A stretch of 7,773 bases of DNA from NCBI GenBank assembly GCA_012269805.1, contig JAAXJP010000215.1:6013-13785 (forward strand), given 5' to 3'. Below are positions 1 through 6,337 of this stretch, piece by piece (position 1 is the first letter of the stretch; every line of letters starts with the position of its first letter). The stretch comes from Rubrivirga sp. (lineage in GTDB: Bacteria > Bacteroidota > Rhodothermia > Rhodothermales > Rubricoccaceae). The position numbers were made by a program, and so were the translations under genes. Under the pieces are notes generated by a model. It was given only the letters and a program-made list of their open reading frames with translations, did not search any database and was not told the origin of the DNA.

Positions 1-30
1 CAATACGCTGGGCACCTCGCCGTCTGTCAC
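1..30 (-). CDS. Possible first codons of a gene running off the left edge
   Basis: Reading leftward from a GTG at 30, ten codons stay open to the edge (VTDGEVPSVL). The frame is the one used by the channel gene just upstream, whose TGA lies 36 bases before this GTG, so a co-directional gene in the same transcript would be natural. There is only a poor purine stretch before the GTG and too little sequence to judge codon bias or family. The true start could be elsewhere, or the stretch could be non-coding. Confidence 0.25.
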   Translation of the reverse strand, partial: MTDGEVPSVL

Positions 31-66
31 CTCTGGTCCCGGATCCGGCTCCGGGGCCGCGTCGGC

Positions 67-1860
67 TCAGTCGGTTTCGGAGACGGGCGCGGTCGCGGCG
101 AGCCGGCCGGCCACGTCGCGGAGCGCCGCCACGTCGGGGACCGTCGAGGGCCCGTCGCGGTGGGCCTCGTAGGTCGGGCTGAGGATCTCGATCTCGGCCT
201 CGGCGAACCGGTCCTGGATGTGCTGGTGGATGTCGCTGTAGAGCCGCGCCATCCGCGTGACCTCCTTCGTGTAGGCGTTGAGCTGGTAGGCGACCGAGAA
301 GTCGCCGAGCCCGGTCTGGAGCACGAACGGCGGCGGCTCGGCCTCGACGCCCGGCGTGTCGCGCGCCGCCTGCGTCAGGAGCTGGTGGACCGTCGGCCAC
401 GGCACGTCGTACCCGATCGTGACCTCGGTGTGGAGGATCACGCCGGACCCGTCGCGCGCCATCGCCGAGTAGTTGACGATGTGGTTCGAGAGGACGTTCG
501 CGTTGGGCACGGAGATGTCCTCGTTCTTCGTCGTCCGGATCCGGGTCACGAGAAAGCTCTTCTCGACCACGTCCCCGAACGCCTCCCCGATCCGGACGCG
601 GTCGCCGATCCGGAACGCCCGCGTGTACGTCAGCACGATCCCCGCGACCATGTTCGAGATGGCCGTCGAGGACCCGAGCGAGATGAGGAGCCCAAAGAAG
701 ACCGTCAGCCCCTGGAAGCCGCGGTTGTTCGCGATCGGCGTGTAGGGGTAGATGAGCATGATGCCCATCACGATCAGGATGAACTTGACGATCTTCCGCG
801 TCGGATCGGCCAGCTCGGCGTGGAACCCGGTCAGCTCGGCCTCGCCGCTGGCCACGCGGCTGAAGAGGTAGTCCGAGATCTGGACCGTCCACCGGATCAC
901 CACGATGATCACGAGGATCGCGATAAGGTTGTCGATCGACGAGACGAGGACGGCGCCGAGCTGGCGGAGCGGCGTGAGCGCGGCGTCGAGGAGCCCCTCG
1001 CCCCACTGCTGGGTCCACGCGAACTGGCTGAAGGCGAACGTCAGGAACGTGTAGACGAGGATGAGCGAGAGCGACAGCCGGAACAGCCCGACGAGCACGC
1101 GCCCGAACCGGGACACCTGGTCCCGCCCGACGACCTCGAGCGTCCCGATCCTGATCCCGCGGAGGTACTGGGCCCGCATCGCGGCCGTCCGCTGGTCGAG
1201 CCAGCCGAACAGCCGGCCCAGCAGGCGGAGCGCGACGACGAGCACGACGAGCGCGAGGGCCGAGTACGCGAGGCCCCAGAGGACGCCCCGGAACGTGGCC
1301 TGCTCGCGGTAGCGCGCGACGGCCTCGACGATCCGCTCGCGGTACTGCGTCGCGGCGATCGGCCGGCGGAGCCCCAGCGCCCCCGCGTCGTCGTCGGTCA
1401 CGGTCATCACGATCACGTCGCCGACCTGGAGCGTCGTGAGTGTCCGCCCGTCGACCACGCGGAGCGCCTCGGGGTCGATCTCGCGGCTCTGGGCGAGGTC
1501 GCCGAGGCGGGCCGAGAGCCGCTCGGCCCGCTCCTCCGGCCCGAAGTCGCCGAGCCCGCCGTAGACCTGGAAGAGCGTCCGCCCGAAGAGCGTCACGCCG
1601 ACGCCCTCCCCGAGCGCGTCGGCGACGGAGGCCGTCGTGTCGGCGAGGGCCGCGACGGCGGCCGAGTCGAGCTCGGCGGCGGCCGAGTCGGAGAGCGTCT
1701 CGACGGCCGCGCCCGCCACCGTGTCGACGGCGGCGGAGTCCGCGACGAGCGCGGAGTCGGCAGCCAGCGAGTCGAGCAGAGCGGCCGACGTGTCGGCGGG
1801 CTGAGCGCTGGCGGGGGCCGCCAGGAGGGCGATCAGGAGGAGGCGGAGGACGGGCGGCAC
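67..1860 (-). CDS. MscS-family mechanosensitive ion channel with exported Ala/Asp/Ser-rich N-terminal linker
   Basis: Predicted small-conductance mechanosensitive channel of the inner membrane, which releases ions and solutes on osmotic downshock. The GTG at 1860 gives 597 residues and places a clean signal peptide at the N-terminus (LLLIALLAAPASA, cleavage near residue 19). An ATG at 1944 is also in frame, but it would bury this signal and overlap the upstream gene by 41 bases. Residues about 20-84 are a low-complexity linker rich in DSAA-like units. A soluble extracytoplasmic region with an ERAERLSARL helix follows. The first membrane helix spans about 192-214, and three more hydrophobic helices precede the pore helix. 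The MscS core has the Gly/Ala/Ser-rich pore-lining segment (ISLGSSTAISNMVAG, about 392-407). Next come the beta domain (RIGDRVRIGEAFGDVVEK) and the NEDISVPNANVLSNHIVNYS segment typical of the family. The family is clear; the gated solute and the linker's role are not. Confidence 0.93.
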   Translation of the reverse strand: MPPVLRLLLIALLAAPASAQPADTSAALLDSLAADSALVADSAAVDTVAGAAVETLSDSAAAELDSAAVAALADTTASVADALGEGVGVTLFGRTLFQVYGGLGDFGPEERAERLSARLGDLAQSREIDPEALRVVDGRTLTTLQVGDVIVMTVTDDDAGALGLRRPIAATQYRERIVEAVARYREQATFRGVLWGLAYSALALVVLVVALRLLGRLFGWLDQRTAAMRAQYLRGIRIGTLEVVGRDQVSRFGRVLVGLFRLSLSLILVYTFLTFAFSQFAWTQQWGEGLLDAALTPLRQLGAVLVSSIDNLIAILVIIVVIRWTVQISDYLFSRVASGEAELTGFHAELADPTRKIVKFILIVMGIMLIYPYTPIANNRGFQGLTVFFGLLISLGSSTAISNMVAGIVLTYTRAFRIGDRVRIGEAFGDVVEKSFLVTRIRTTKNEDISVPNANVLSNHIVNYSAMARDGSGVILHTEVTIGYDVPWPTVHQLLTQAARDTPGVEAEPPPFVLQTGLGDFSVAYQLNAYTKEVTRMARLYSDIHQHIQDRFAEAEIEILSPTYEAHRDGPSTVPDVAALRDVAGRLAATAPVSETD

Positions 1861-1903
1861 GGCGGCGGCATGGGGGAGTCCCCCACGATACCGCCGGACG
1901 AGC

Positions 1904-2329
1904 TCAACCCGTCGCGCACCACACGAGCCCGACCGGGACGCCATCGCCGAGGTCGGCCCCTGCGGAGCGGAACGCCGCCGCGTCCGGCACCCCCTCGTCC
2001 ACCCACGCGTTGTCGACGCCGTCGCAGGCGAGGGCCAGCATGACGCGTTGGGCCGCCGTGAGGCTCCGCTCGCGGAGGTGGTGCCGCTGGCCCGCCTCTC
2101 CGGTGTCGCGGACCGTCACGAGCACCCACGCCCCCCGCCCGGCGCCGGGCGGGCGGGGCGGGGGGCCGCGGGGCCGGGCGTGGTGGCCGCGCGGGGCGCC
2201 GCCCCAGCGAGCCAGGCCTGGCGGCGAGCCGACCGTCCCTGCTAGGTCGATGGCGCGAGCCACGACGTCCTCCCGTCGATCTGGAAGAGCGGGCGATGCG
2301 AACGGGGTGTGGACGCTCAGGGCGAGCAT
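1904..2329 (-). pseudogene. Short nitroreductase-like gene, probably decayed or N-terminally truncated
   Basis: This 141-codon frame has strong G/C third positions over its second half, so it was or is coding. The C-terminal half (VLVTVRDTGEAGQRHHLRE, then TAAQRVMLALACDGVDNAWV, ending VPVGLVW) fits the last part of nitroreductase-family FMN enzymes, including the helix that lines the flavin site and the closing PVGLVW strand. DVVARAIDLAGTV resembles an earlier family helix. The Arg-rich flavin-phosphate motif (RRSxRxF type) expected at the N-terminus is missing. The middle is replaced by a Gly/Pro/Arg-rich run encoded by a C/G-only tract near 2130-2190, and the frame is about 50 residues short. 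The first codons (GCT CTT CCA GAT CGA) have untypical codon use. It ends 43 bases before the channel's GTG and may share its transcript. The family assignment comes from remembered motifs and is moderate; loss of function is inference. Confidence 0.5.
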
Positions 2330-2533
2330 GGGGCAGGATCCGGGGGGCGCTGCCGAGGCTCCAAAGCATGTGCCAGCCCGCGGCGTTGCGCTCGCGAGAG
2401 CGGGGCTCGACGAGCCGAGTCGGCCGGCCGGCGGGTTTCAGCGCTGGGTTTGTCACGGGTTCGGCCCCCTTCGGCGGCCGGTGAACGTGGAGAGGCTTCG
2501 GACGCCCCGCGCCGGGTGGGGGCGAGGATGCCC

Positions 2534-2562
2534 GCCTCGGTTACCGATTCGTAACCCGAGGC
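2534..2562. other. Hairpin of unknown role (11 bp, one bulged C)
   Basis: The arms GCCTCGGTTAC (2534-2544) and GTAACCCGAGGC (2551-2562) pair over 11 base pairs, with C2555 bulged and a six-base loop CGATTC. No T-run follows on either strand, so a classical terminator is unlikely. An operator, an RNA 5' structure or a terminator remnant are all possible. Confidence 0.4.
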
Positions 2563-2618
2563 CCGCGGGACGCGCAGAACCTTCCGTTCGCCTTCACACG
2601 GTACGCGCTCGTGCGCCT

Positions 2619-2647
2619 TGCCCGTCCTCCACGCGACGCGGTATGTT
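2619..2647 (+). promoter_or_regulatory. Probable promoter of tRNA-Val
   Basis: TTGCCC (2619-2624) and TATGTT (2642-2647) are separated by exactly 17 bases and lie 32 bases before the first base of the tRNA. The -10 region continues as TATGTTGGG, close to the TAnnTTTG element of Bacteroidota promoters. Transcription would start near 2654-2656, leaving a leader of about 25 bases to be removed by RNase P. Confidence 0.6.
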
Positions 2648-2678
2648 GGGCGCCCCTCCGACGGCTACGCGTCGCACC

Positions 2679-2752
2679 GGGCTCTTAGCTCAGTTGGTTA
2701 GAGCGCATCGTTGACATCGATGAGGTCACTGGTTCGAATCCAGTAGAGCCCA
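2679..2752 (+). tRNA. tRNA-Val, anticodon GAC
   Basis: A complete cloverleaf can be drawn. The acceptor arms GGGCTCT (2679-2685) and AGAGCCC (2745-2751) pair fully. The D-arm is GCTC/GAGC around AGTTGGTTA. The anticodon stem CATCG/CGATG encloses the loop TTGACAT, giving anticodon GAC at 2713-2715. The variable loop is AGGTC and the T-arm is ACTGG-TTCGAAT-CCAGT. The discriminator base is A2752. The CCA end is not encoded (CTT follows), so it must be added by the CCA-adding enzyme. It reads GUC, and by wobble GUU, valine codons; GUC is very common in the neighbouring genes. Confidence 0.97.
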
Positions 2753-2753
2753 C
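2741..2753 (+). repeat. Direct repeat copy 1: 3' end of tRNA-Val (possible att site)
   Basis: CAGTAGAGCCCAC covers the end of the T-stem, the 3' acceptor strand, the discriminator base and one flanking base. The same 13 bases recur at 3100-3112. The 3' end of a tRNA gene is the usual target of tyrosine-recombinase elements, and the duplicated part leaves the tRNA intact. Confidence 0.55.
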
Positions 2754-2766
2754 TTAGAGACGGAAG

Positions 2767-2804
2767 AATCGCCCGTTCTGATCCAGAACGGGCGATTTCT
2801 GTTC
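2767..2804 (+). terminator. Strong intrinsic terminator after tRNA-Val, perhaps bidirectional
   Basis: AATCGCCCGTTCTG (2767-2780) and CAGAACGGGCGATT (2784-2797) form a perfect 14-bp stem closed by the loop ATC. The 3' side continues TCTGTTCTT, rich in T. It begins 15 bases after the tRNA. On the minus strand the sequence after the stem reads TCTTCCGTCT, also pyrimidine-rich. It could therefore also stop transcripts arriving from the pectin operon, which runs toward it. Confidence 0.85.
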
Positions 2805-2862
2805 TTGTGGTACGGGGAATGGTCCAGGAGCCGACTGAGCCGCTCCGCGGAGACGTCAGTGA

Positions 2863-3099
2863 CCTCACGAGGCCGGCGTCCGCCAGGTCGCCGTCGGCGC
2901 GCAGAGCCGGACGGTCGTCCCGGACCAGCGTGGGGGTGGAATCGTCGTCGTCCCCGAGCTCCAGCCCGAGGTGCTCTGGGTCGAGTCCGGCCGGGCCCAA
3001 TGCCGGGCGGCCGGGGTCGCGTCCTTCGAGAAGGAGAACCTCGCGGCCCGCGCGAAGGAGATCCCGTTCCCCGAGGCCCGTCCCGCCGAACGGGCCTAG
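2863..3099 (+). pseudogene. Start-less coding remnant of unknown family beside the tRNA
   Basis: An open plus-strand frame of 78 codons runs from just after a TGA (2860-2862) to TAG (3097-3099). Nearly every codon from 2878 onward ends in G or C, which is the bias of the window's real genes; none of the competing frames shows this. It has no ATG, and the only GTG, about 40 codons before the stop, would leave a fragment. The peptide contains GGIVVVPELQPEVLWVESG and ends FEKENLAARAKEIPFPEARP; I do not recognise it. A second frame with good codon bias starts at ATG 2819 (MVQEPTEPLRGDVSDLT). It would join this one smoothly after a single-base shift near 2867-2870, so the gene may be frameshifted rather than only truncated. 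The stop codon abuts the 13-base tRNA-end repeat. Function unknown. Confidence 0.5.
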
Positions 3100-3112
3100 C
3101 AGTAGAGCCCAC
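3100..3112 (+). repeat. Direct repeat copy 2: displaced tRNA-Val 3' end (possible att scar)
   Basis: CAGTAGAGCCCAC is identical to the tRNA end at 2741-2753 and lies 359 bases downstream in the same orientation. It starts directly after the stop of the coding remnant. The bases on either side differ from those around the tRNA copy, so the match is limited to 13 bases. This is the arrangement left when an element integrates at a tRNA 3' end; a chance match or decayed tRNA duplicate is the alternative. Confidence 0.5.
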
Positions 3113-3359
3113 GAAGGACCACCTCGGCGCTCCACCGAATCGGTGGGGCGTCTCTCGTTTGGAGACGTGCGGGAACCACACAGGCCGAGTCGGCCGACCG
3201 CCTCGGAGTGCCCGGCAAGGCAGGGGTCCACCGAGTTACCGGACGTTGCCTAGACGCGTTACTGGACACGCCACACAGGCGTAGAGCGCGCAGAGTCGTC
3301 GCCCCAGCGGAGTCCGGAAACCGGTCGCCCACCGGACGGCCACGTCGTTCACTGACGAG
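3113..3359. other. Gene-free stretch downstream of the pectin operon
   Basis: No frame here has the codon bias of real genes. It contains several short inverted repeats. One is a stem of about 10 bp including wobble pairs, around CCACCG-AAT-CGGTGG (3127-3151). Others are CGTCTC...GAGACG (3149-3167, overlapping the first, so the two are mutually exclusive), GTCCGG...CCGGAC (3312-3337) and ACTGAC-GA-GTCAGT (3351-3364) at the end of the esterase gene. None is followed by a T-run on the minus strand, so a terminator for the operon is not clear here. Confidence 0.5.
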
Positions 3360-5138
3360 TCAGTAGAGCGACCGGGCTGGCCTCCACCCTTCGAGCACGT
3401 TGCCGGGCGTGTACCATTCGGCCTGGCCGGCTGTTAGCTGGGGCCGGCGGGGCCCGACGTGAGCGCCCGGCCCGTTCGTCTCCCACTCGAAGAACCGCGA
3501 CGTGGGTTCGAGGTCATGCCAGACTCGCTCGCCGCTGGCGGCACGGCCCGAGACGGGGTAGTAGCCATCCTCCGCAACGTGGTCGTCCATCCAGGCGCGG
3601 ACGAACACGGCGCTGCCGTTGGCTGCCGGGTTGTTGCCCGCGTGCCAGGGCCGGCCGAGGCCGACCGACCCAGCGGGCACACTGGGCTCCTTCTCGAACC
3701 GGCAGTCGACGAAGAGAAACCCGTACGGGTGTCCCATGAGTGTGCTTGGCGCAGTGACGTACCCCGTCGGGTCTTTGCCGGCGCGGTCTCGCGAGAGGAT
3801 CGTCGATTCGTCGAACACGACCTGGCCGGCGCCGAAGATGAAGTCGACGTGGCCAGAGACGAGGGAGCGCCAGACGTAGGCCCGGCCGGCGTCGGGGAGG
3901 AACGTGTCCTGGTAGCTGGTGACGGTGACCTCCGACAGGACGGCGCGGTCGCTGCCCGCGCCGAGCTTCACGGCGACGGCCTGCGCGCCGCTCGGGTTGT
4001 GGTCCTCGGCCGCCGCGGCGGCGGGATAGTCGAAGGCGTTCTCGATGGTGAGCGTCTCGGCGCGAAAGCCGGGCGCGGCGACGGTCAGCGTCGCACTGCC
4101 CGACGTGCCGACGGGCTCGCCGTCCGAGCCGGGCGTCCGCGCAGCGTCGTCGTACGTCAGGACCACGCCCGCGCGGCTCTCGCCGACGAGGTGGACGTCG
4201 GGCGCCGTCACCGCCAGCTTTTCGTGGTACCGCCCGTCCCGGACGAAGACGCGGTACGGCCCGTCGCGCTCGGCCGGGATCGCGTCGAGCGCGGCGCCGA
4301 TCGTCCTGAACCGCGCCGCTCCCTCCGCCTCGGGCCCGAGGCCGGCCGGGTCGCCGACGACGGCGTCCCACGCGGGCGGTGCGTCGAGGATCAGGTGGCC
4401 CGCCAGCTCCAGCCCGGCGTCGCGAATGCCCTCGGCCGCGAGGCGGGCCATCACGCTCGCGCCGAGCGGGGAAAAGTGCGTGTTGTCGTCGAGCCCGTCG
4501 GGGTAGTTGGGGTGCTCGCCGGGCGCGAAGATGAGGAACAGATCCTTCGAGCCCTCAGCGCCCCATTCCCGGAGCGCGGCCTCGCTCGCCCGGTGCATGT
4601 CGACGAGCGTCGCGCCGGTCTCCTCGGCCACGGCCCGCGTCAAGTCGGGGTAGACCCCGTGGGCATCGTAGAACCGACCGGCGTCGTCGAAGCGGCGCCG
4701 GACAACGGGCGTCATCAGCACCGGCGTCGCCTCCCGCTCGCGGACGTCGGCGACGAAGCGGCGGAGGTTGGCGCGGAACGCGTCGGGCGGCGTGTAGCGA
4801 TCGGGCTTGCTCTCCGACTGGTCGTTGTGGCCGAACTGGATGACCACATAGTCGCCCGGCCGGACCTCCTCCAGCAGGGACGCCCAGCGGCCTTCCTCGA
4901 TAAAGGTCCGCGTGCTCCGCCCGTTCCGCGCGAGGTTGACCACGCGGACGTCGTCGGTGTCGAAGTAGCCCTGCAGCATCTCCGCCCAGCCCGTCTCGGG
5001 CCGGCGCTCGGCGCGCTTCTCGGCCGCCGTCGAGTCGCCCGCGACGAACACGTGGACGGGCCGCGGTGCGAACGCGAACCCGGCGAGGACGACCAGCAGC
5101 GCGAGGCCGAGGAGGCGGGCAGTCGAGCGAAACGTCAT
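3360..5138 (-). CDS. Two-domain pectin esterase: CE12 rhamnogalacturonan acetylesterase + CE8 pectin methylesterase
   Basis: A 592-residue exported enzyme predicted to remove both acetyl and methyl esters from pectin. A signal peptide (LLGLALLVVLAGFAFA, about 9-24) supports the ATG at 5138; an in-frame ATG at 5258 would overlap the upstream gene. Residues about 28-250 form an SGNH hydrolase of the rhamnogalacturonan acetylesterase type: GDST with nucleophile Ser36, a Gly block at NLARNGRST (Gly73), GHND (103-106), and DNTH with Asp218 and His221. Residues about 258-592 form a CE8 right-handed beta-helix: QAVAV (Gln386), YQDTF (Gln410, Asp411), GHVDFIFG (Asp432) and LGRPWH (Arg496, Trp498), which match the catalytic and substrate residues of pectin methylesterases. 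Both active sites look complete. The gene is the last of the operon, 50 bases after DUF4861, with no obvious Shine-Dalgarno sequence. Confidence 0.93.
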   Translation of the reverse strand: MTFRSTARLLGLALLVVLAGFAFAPRPVHVFVAGDSTAAEKRAERRPETGWAEMLQGYFDTDDVRVVNLARNGRSTRTFIEEGRWASLLEEVRPGDYVVIQFGHNDQSESKPDRYTPPDAFRANLRRFVADVREREATPVLMTPVVRRRFDDAGRFYDAHGVYPDLTRAVAEETGATLVDMHRASEAALREWGAEGSKDLFLIFAPGEHPNYPDGLDDNTHFSPLGASVMARLAAEGIRDAGLELAGHLILDAPPAWDAVVGDPAGLGPEAEGAARFRTIGAALDAIPAERDGPYRVFVRDGRYHEKLAVTAPDVHLVGESRAGVVLTYDDAARTPGSDGEPVGTSGSATLTVAAPGFRAETLTIENAFDYPAAAAAEDHNPSGAQAVAVKLGAGSDRAVLSEVTVTSYQDTFLPDAGRAYVWRSLVSGHVDFIFGAGQVVFDESTILSRDRAGKDPTGYVTAPSTLMGHPYGFLFVDCRFEKEPSVPAGSVGLGRPWHAGNNPAANGSAVFVRAWMDDHVAEDGYYPVSGRAASGERVWHDLEPTSRFFEWETNGPGAHVGPRRPQLTAGQAEWYTPGNVLEGWRPARSLY

Positions 5139-5188
5139 GTGGTCGGAGGTCTGAGTCGGTCCGCCTCGGTGTCGAGGCAGGCGGGGCG

Positions 5189-6334
5189 CTACTCGCCGAC
5201 AGTGACGACGACGGGCGCAGAGAGGCGGGCGGCTTCGGCGTCGAGGTGCGCCCACCACGCCTCGACCGAGTCGACGTCACCGCTGGCGGTCCAGCCGGCG
5301 CCGGCGTACGAGACGACGGGCTCGCCGGGCTTCACGGTCATCACGGCCATGTCGTGCCGGCCCTCACGCGTGATGGAGTCGAGGGCAGCGGTCGGGACGA
5401 GGACTGCCGTGCCGAGCTCGCCGTGCCCGCCGTTCTTCCGCTCGACCGGCCCCCACATCGCGAGCCACGTCCACGCGTCGCCGGGCCGCGACGACGACAC
5501 GACCCCTTCGGGCCGGTCGACGAGCCCGACGACCGCGGGGACAGCCGCGCCGTACGTGCTCTCCTGCCGGAACAGGTGCCGGCCGGCGTCGATCGTGATC
5601 CGCTTTGTCTCCGTGACCGACCTTCCGCCCGCGTCGAACGGGCCGTAGTCCATCTCGAACACGGCCCGGATCGGGCCGTCGGCGAGGATCCGCCAGTCGT
5701 CGAAGTTCTCGGCACGCCAGAGCTGGCCATCGGCCCAGACGCCGGTGCCACCGGCGCCCAGCGTCGTGCCGACCGAGTAAAAGTCGGCGCCCTCGCCGGT
5801 GTCGACGTGGTAGGCGTCGTGTCCCTTTTCGTACCACGCCTCCGTGACGAGGTCGCGCGTCCGCTTGAGCCACACGTCGATGCCGGACGAGTTGAGCGGC
5901 TCGAACTCGTCGGCCTCCCACAGCCCCTTCCCGTAGGTCCGCCAGGCGACGCGGTCGCTCTCCCACGCCATGTCGTCGCGGTAGTCGTCGTGGCGGACGT
6001 GGACGCGCGGCGTGTGCGCCTCGGTCGGCGCGGCGGCCTCGACGCGGAACGCCTGCGTCTCGTTCGGCCAGAGGCCCATCAGCACGAGGAGGTGCTCGGG
6101 CGTCCCGTCCCGGTCGAGGTCGAGCGGCTGCGAGACCAGTTCGGCTCCGCTGGCGGAGACGGCGCGGACGGCGTCGGCGCTCAGTCCGGGGAGCGCGGCC
6201 GAGAGCGCGGCCCAGTCCACCTCGACGACTTCGTCGGGGCGGGCGATGCCGGTCGTGTTCTGGACGGTGACCATCACGGCCGGCTGGGCCGACGCGGCGA
6301 CCGAGGCGAGGAGGGCGAGCAGAAACGGGCGCAT
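5189..6334 (-). CDS. DUF4861-family exported protein of the pectin operon
   Basis: A 381-residue protein with a short signal peptide (FLLALLASVAASA, cleavage before Gln17). The rest is soluble and acidic. Segments recalled from DUF4861 proteins are DLDRDGTPEHLLVL (72-85), a DDYRDDMAWESDRVAWRTYG stretch (116-135) and a YHVDTGEGADFYSVG stretch (175-189), followed by TETKRITIDAGRHLFRQEST. These proteins are recurrently found beside GH105 and pectin esterases in Bacteroidota. I do not know a settled reaction for the family; polysaccharide binding or an enzymatic step on acidic oligosaccharides would fit the context. The ATG lies three bases after the GH105 stop, so the two genes are almost surely co-translated. 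The family assignment is from memory of motifs and context. Confidence 0.8.
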   Translation of the reverse strand: MRPFLLALLASVAASAQPAVMVTVQNTTGIARPDEVVEVDWAALSAALPGLSADAVRAVSASGAELVSQPLDLDRDGTPEHLLVLMGLWPNETQAFRVEAAAPTEAHTPRVHVRHDDYRDDMAWESDRVAWRTYGKGLWEADEFEPLNSSGIDVWLKRTRDLVTEAWYEKGHDAYHVDTGEGADFYSVGTTLGAGGTGVWADGQLWRAENFDDWRILADGPIRAVFEMDYGPFDAGGRSVTETKRITIDAGRHLFRQESTYGAAVPAVVGLVDRPEGVVSSSRPGDAWTWLAMWGPVERKNGGHGELGTAVLVPTAALDSITREGRHDMAVMTVKPGEPVVSYAGAGWTASGDVDSVEAWWAHLDAEAARLSAPVVVTVGE

Positions 6335-6337
6335 GGT

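Larger units (their letters stand above)
2330..2678. other. Divergent intergenic region between nitroreductase-like gene and tRNA
   Basis: No convincing protein gene on either strand: the open frames here lack the third-position G/C bias of the neighbours. The stretch holds a short perfect inverted repeat (GGCTCG-A-CGAGCC, 2404-2416), a bulged hairpin (2534-2562) and the tRNA promoter (2619-2647). Any promoter for the leftward genes should lie here, but I see no clear one. Confidence 0.6.

Noticed and set aside
160..2043. Long plus-strand open frames opposite the channel gene
   Set aside because: They are antisense to a clear MscS gene and consist of Arg/Asp/Val/Pro-rich low-complexity sequence, as expected from a high-GC shadow.
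2404..2416. Short inverted repeat GGCTCG-A-CGAGCC as an operator
   Set aside because: Six-base arms of C/G are common in such GC-rich DNA, and no second copy or promoter sits beside it. The similar GGCCGA-G-TCGGCC at 3183-3195 was dismissed for the same reason.
1833..2456. A 207-codon minus-strand frame overlapping the nitroreductase-like gene
   Set aside because: Its Arg/Pro-rich product lacks family motifs and its third codon positions are not biased. The alternative frame 1904-2329 carries the recognisable C-terminal motifs.
2698..3231. Minus-strand open frames crossing the tRNA, with peptides such as SGLYWIRTSDLI and ALLDSNQ
   Set aside because: These are the well-known false proteins made by translating a tRNA gene backwards. 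Codon bias in the remaining part belongs to the plus-strand frame, not to these.
3312..3337. GTCCGG...CCGGAC stem as the terminator of the pectin operon
   Set aside because: It has only six base pairs, a 14-base loop and no T-run on the minus strand.
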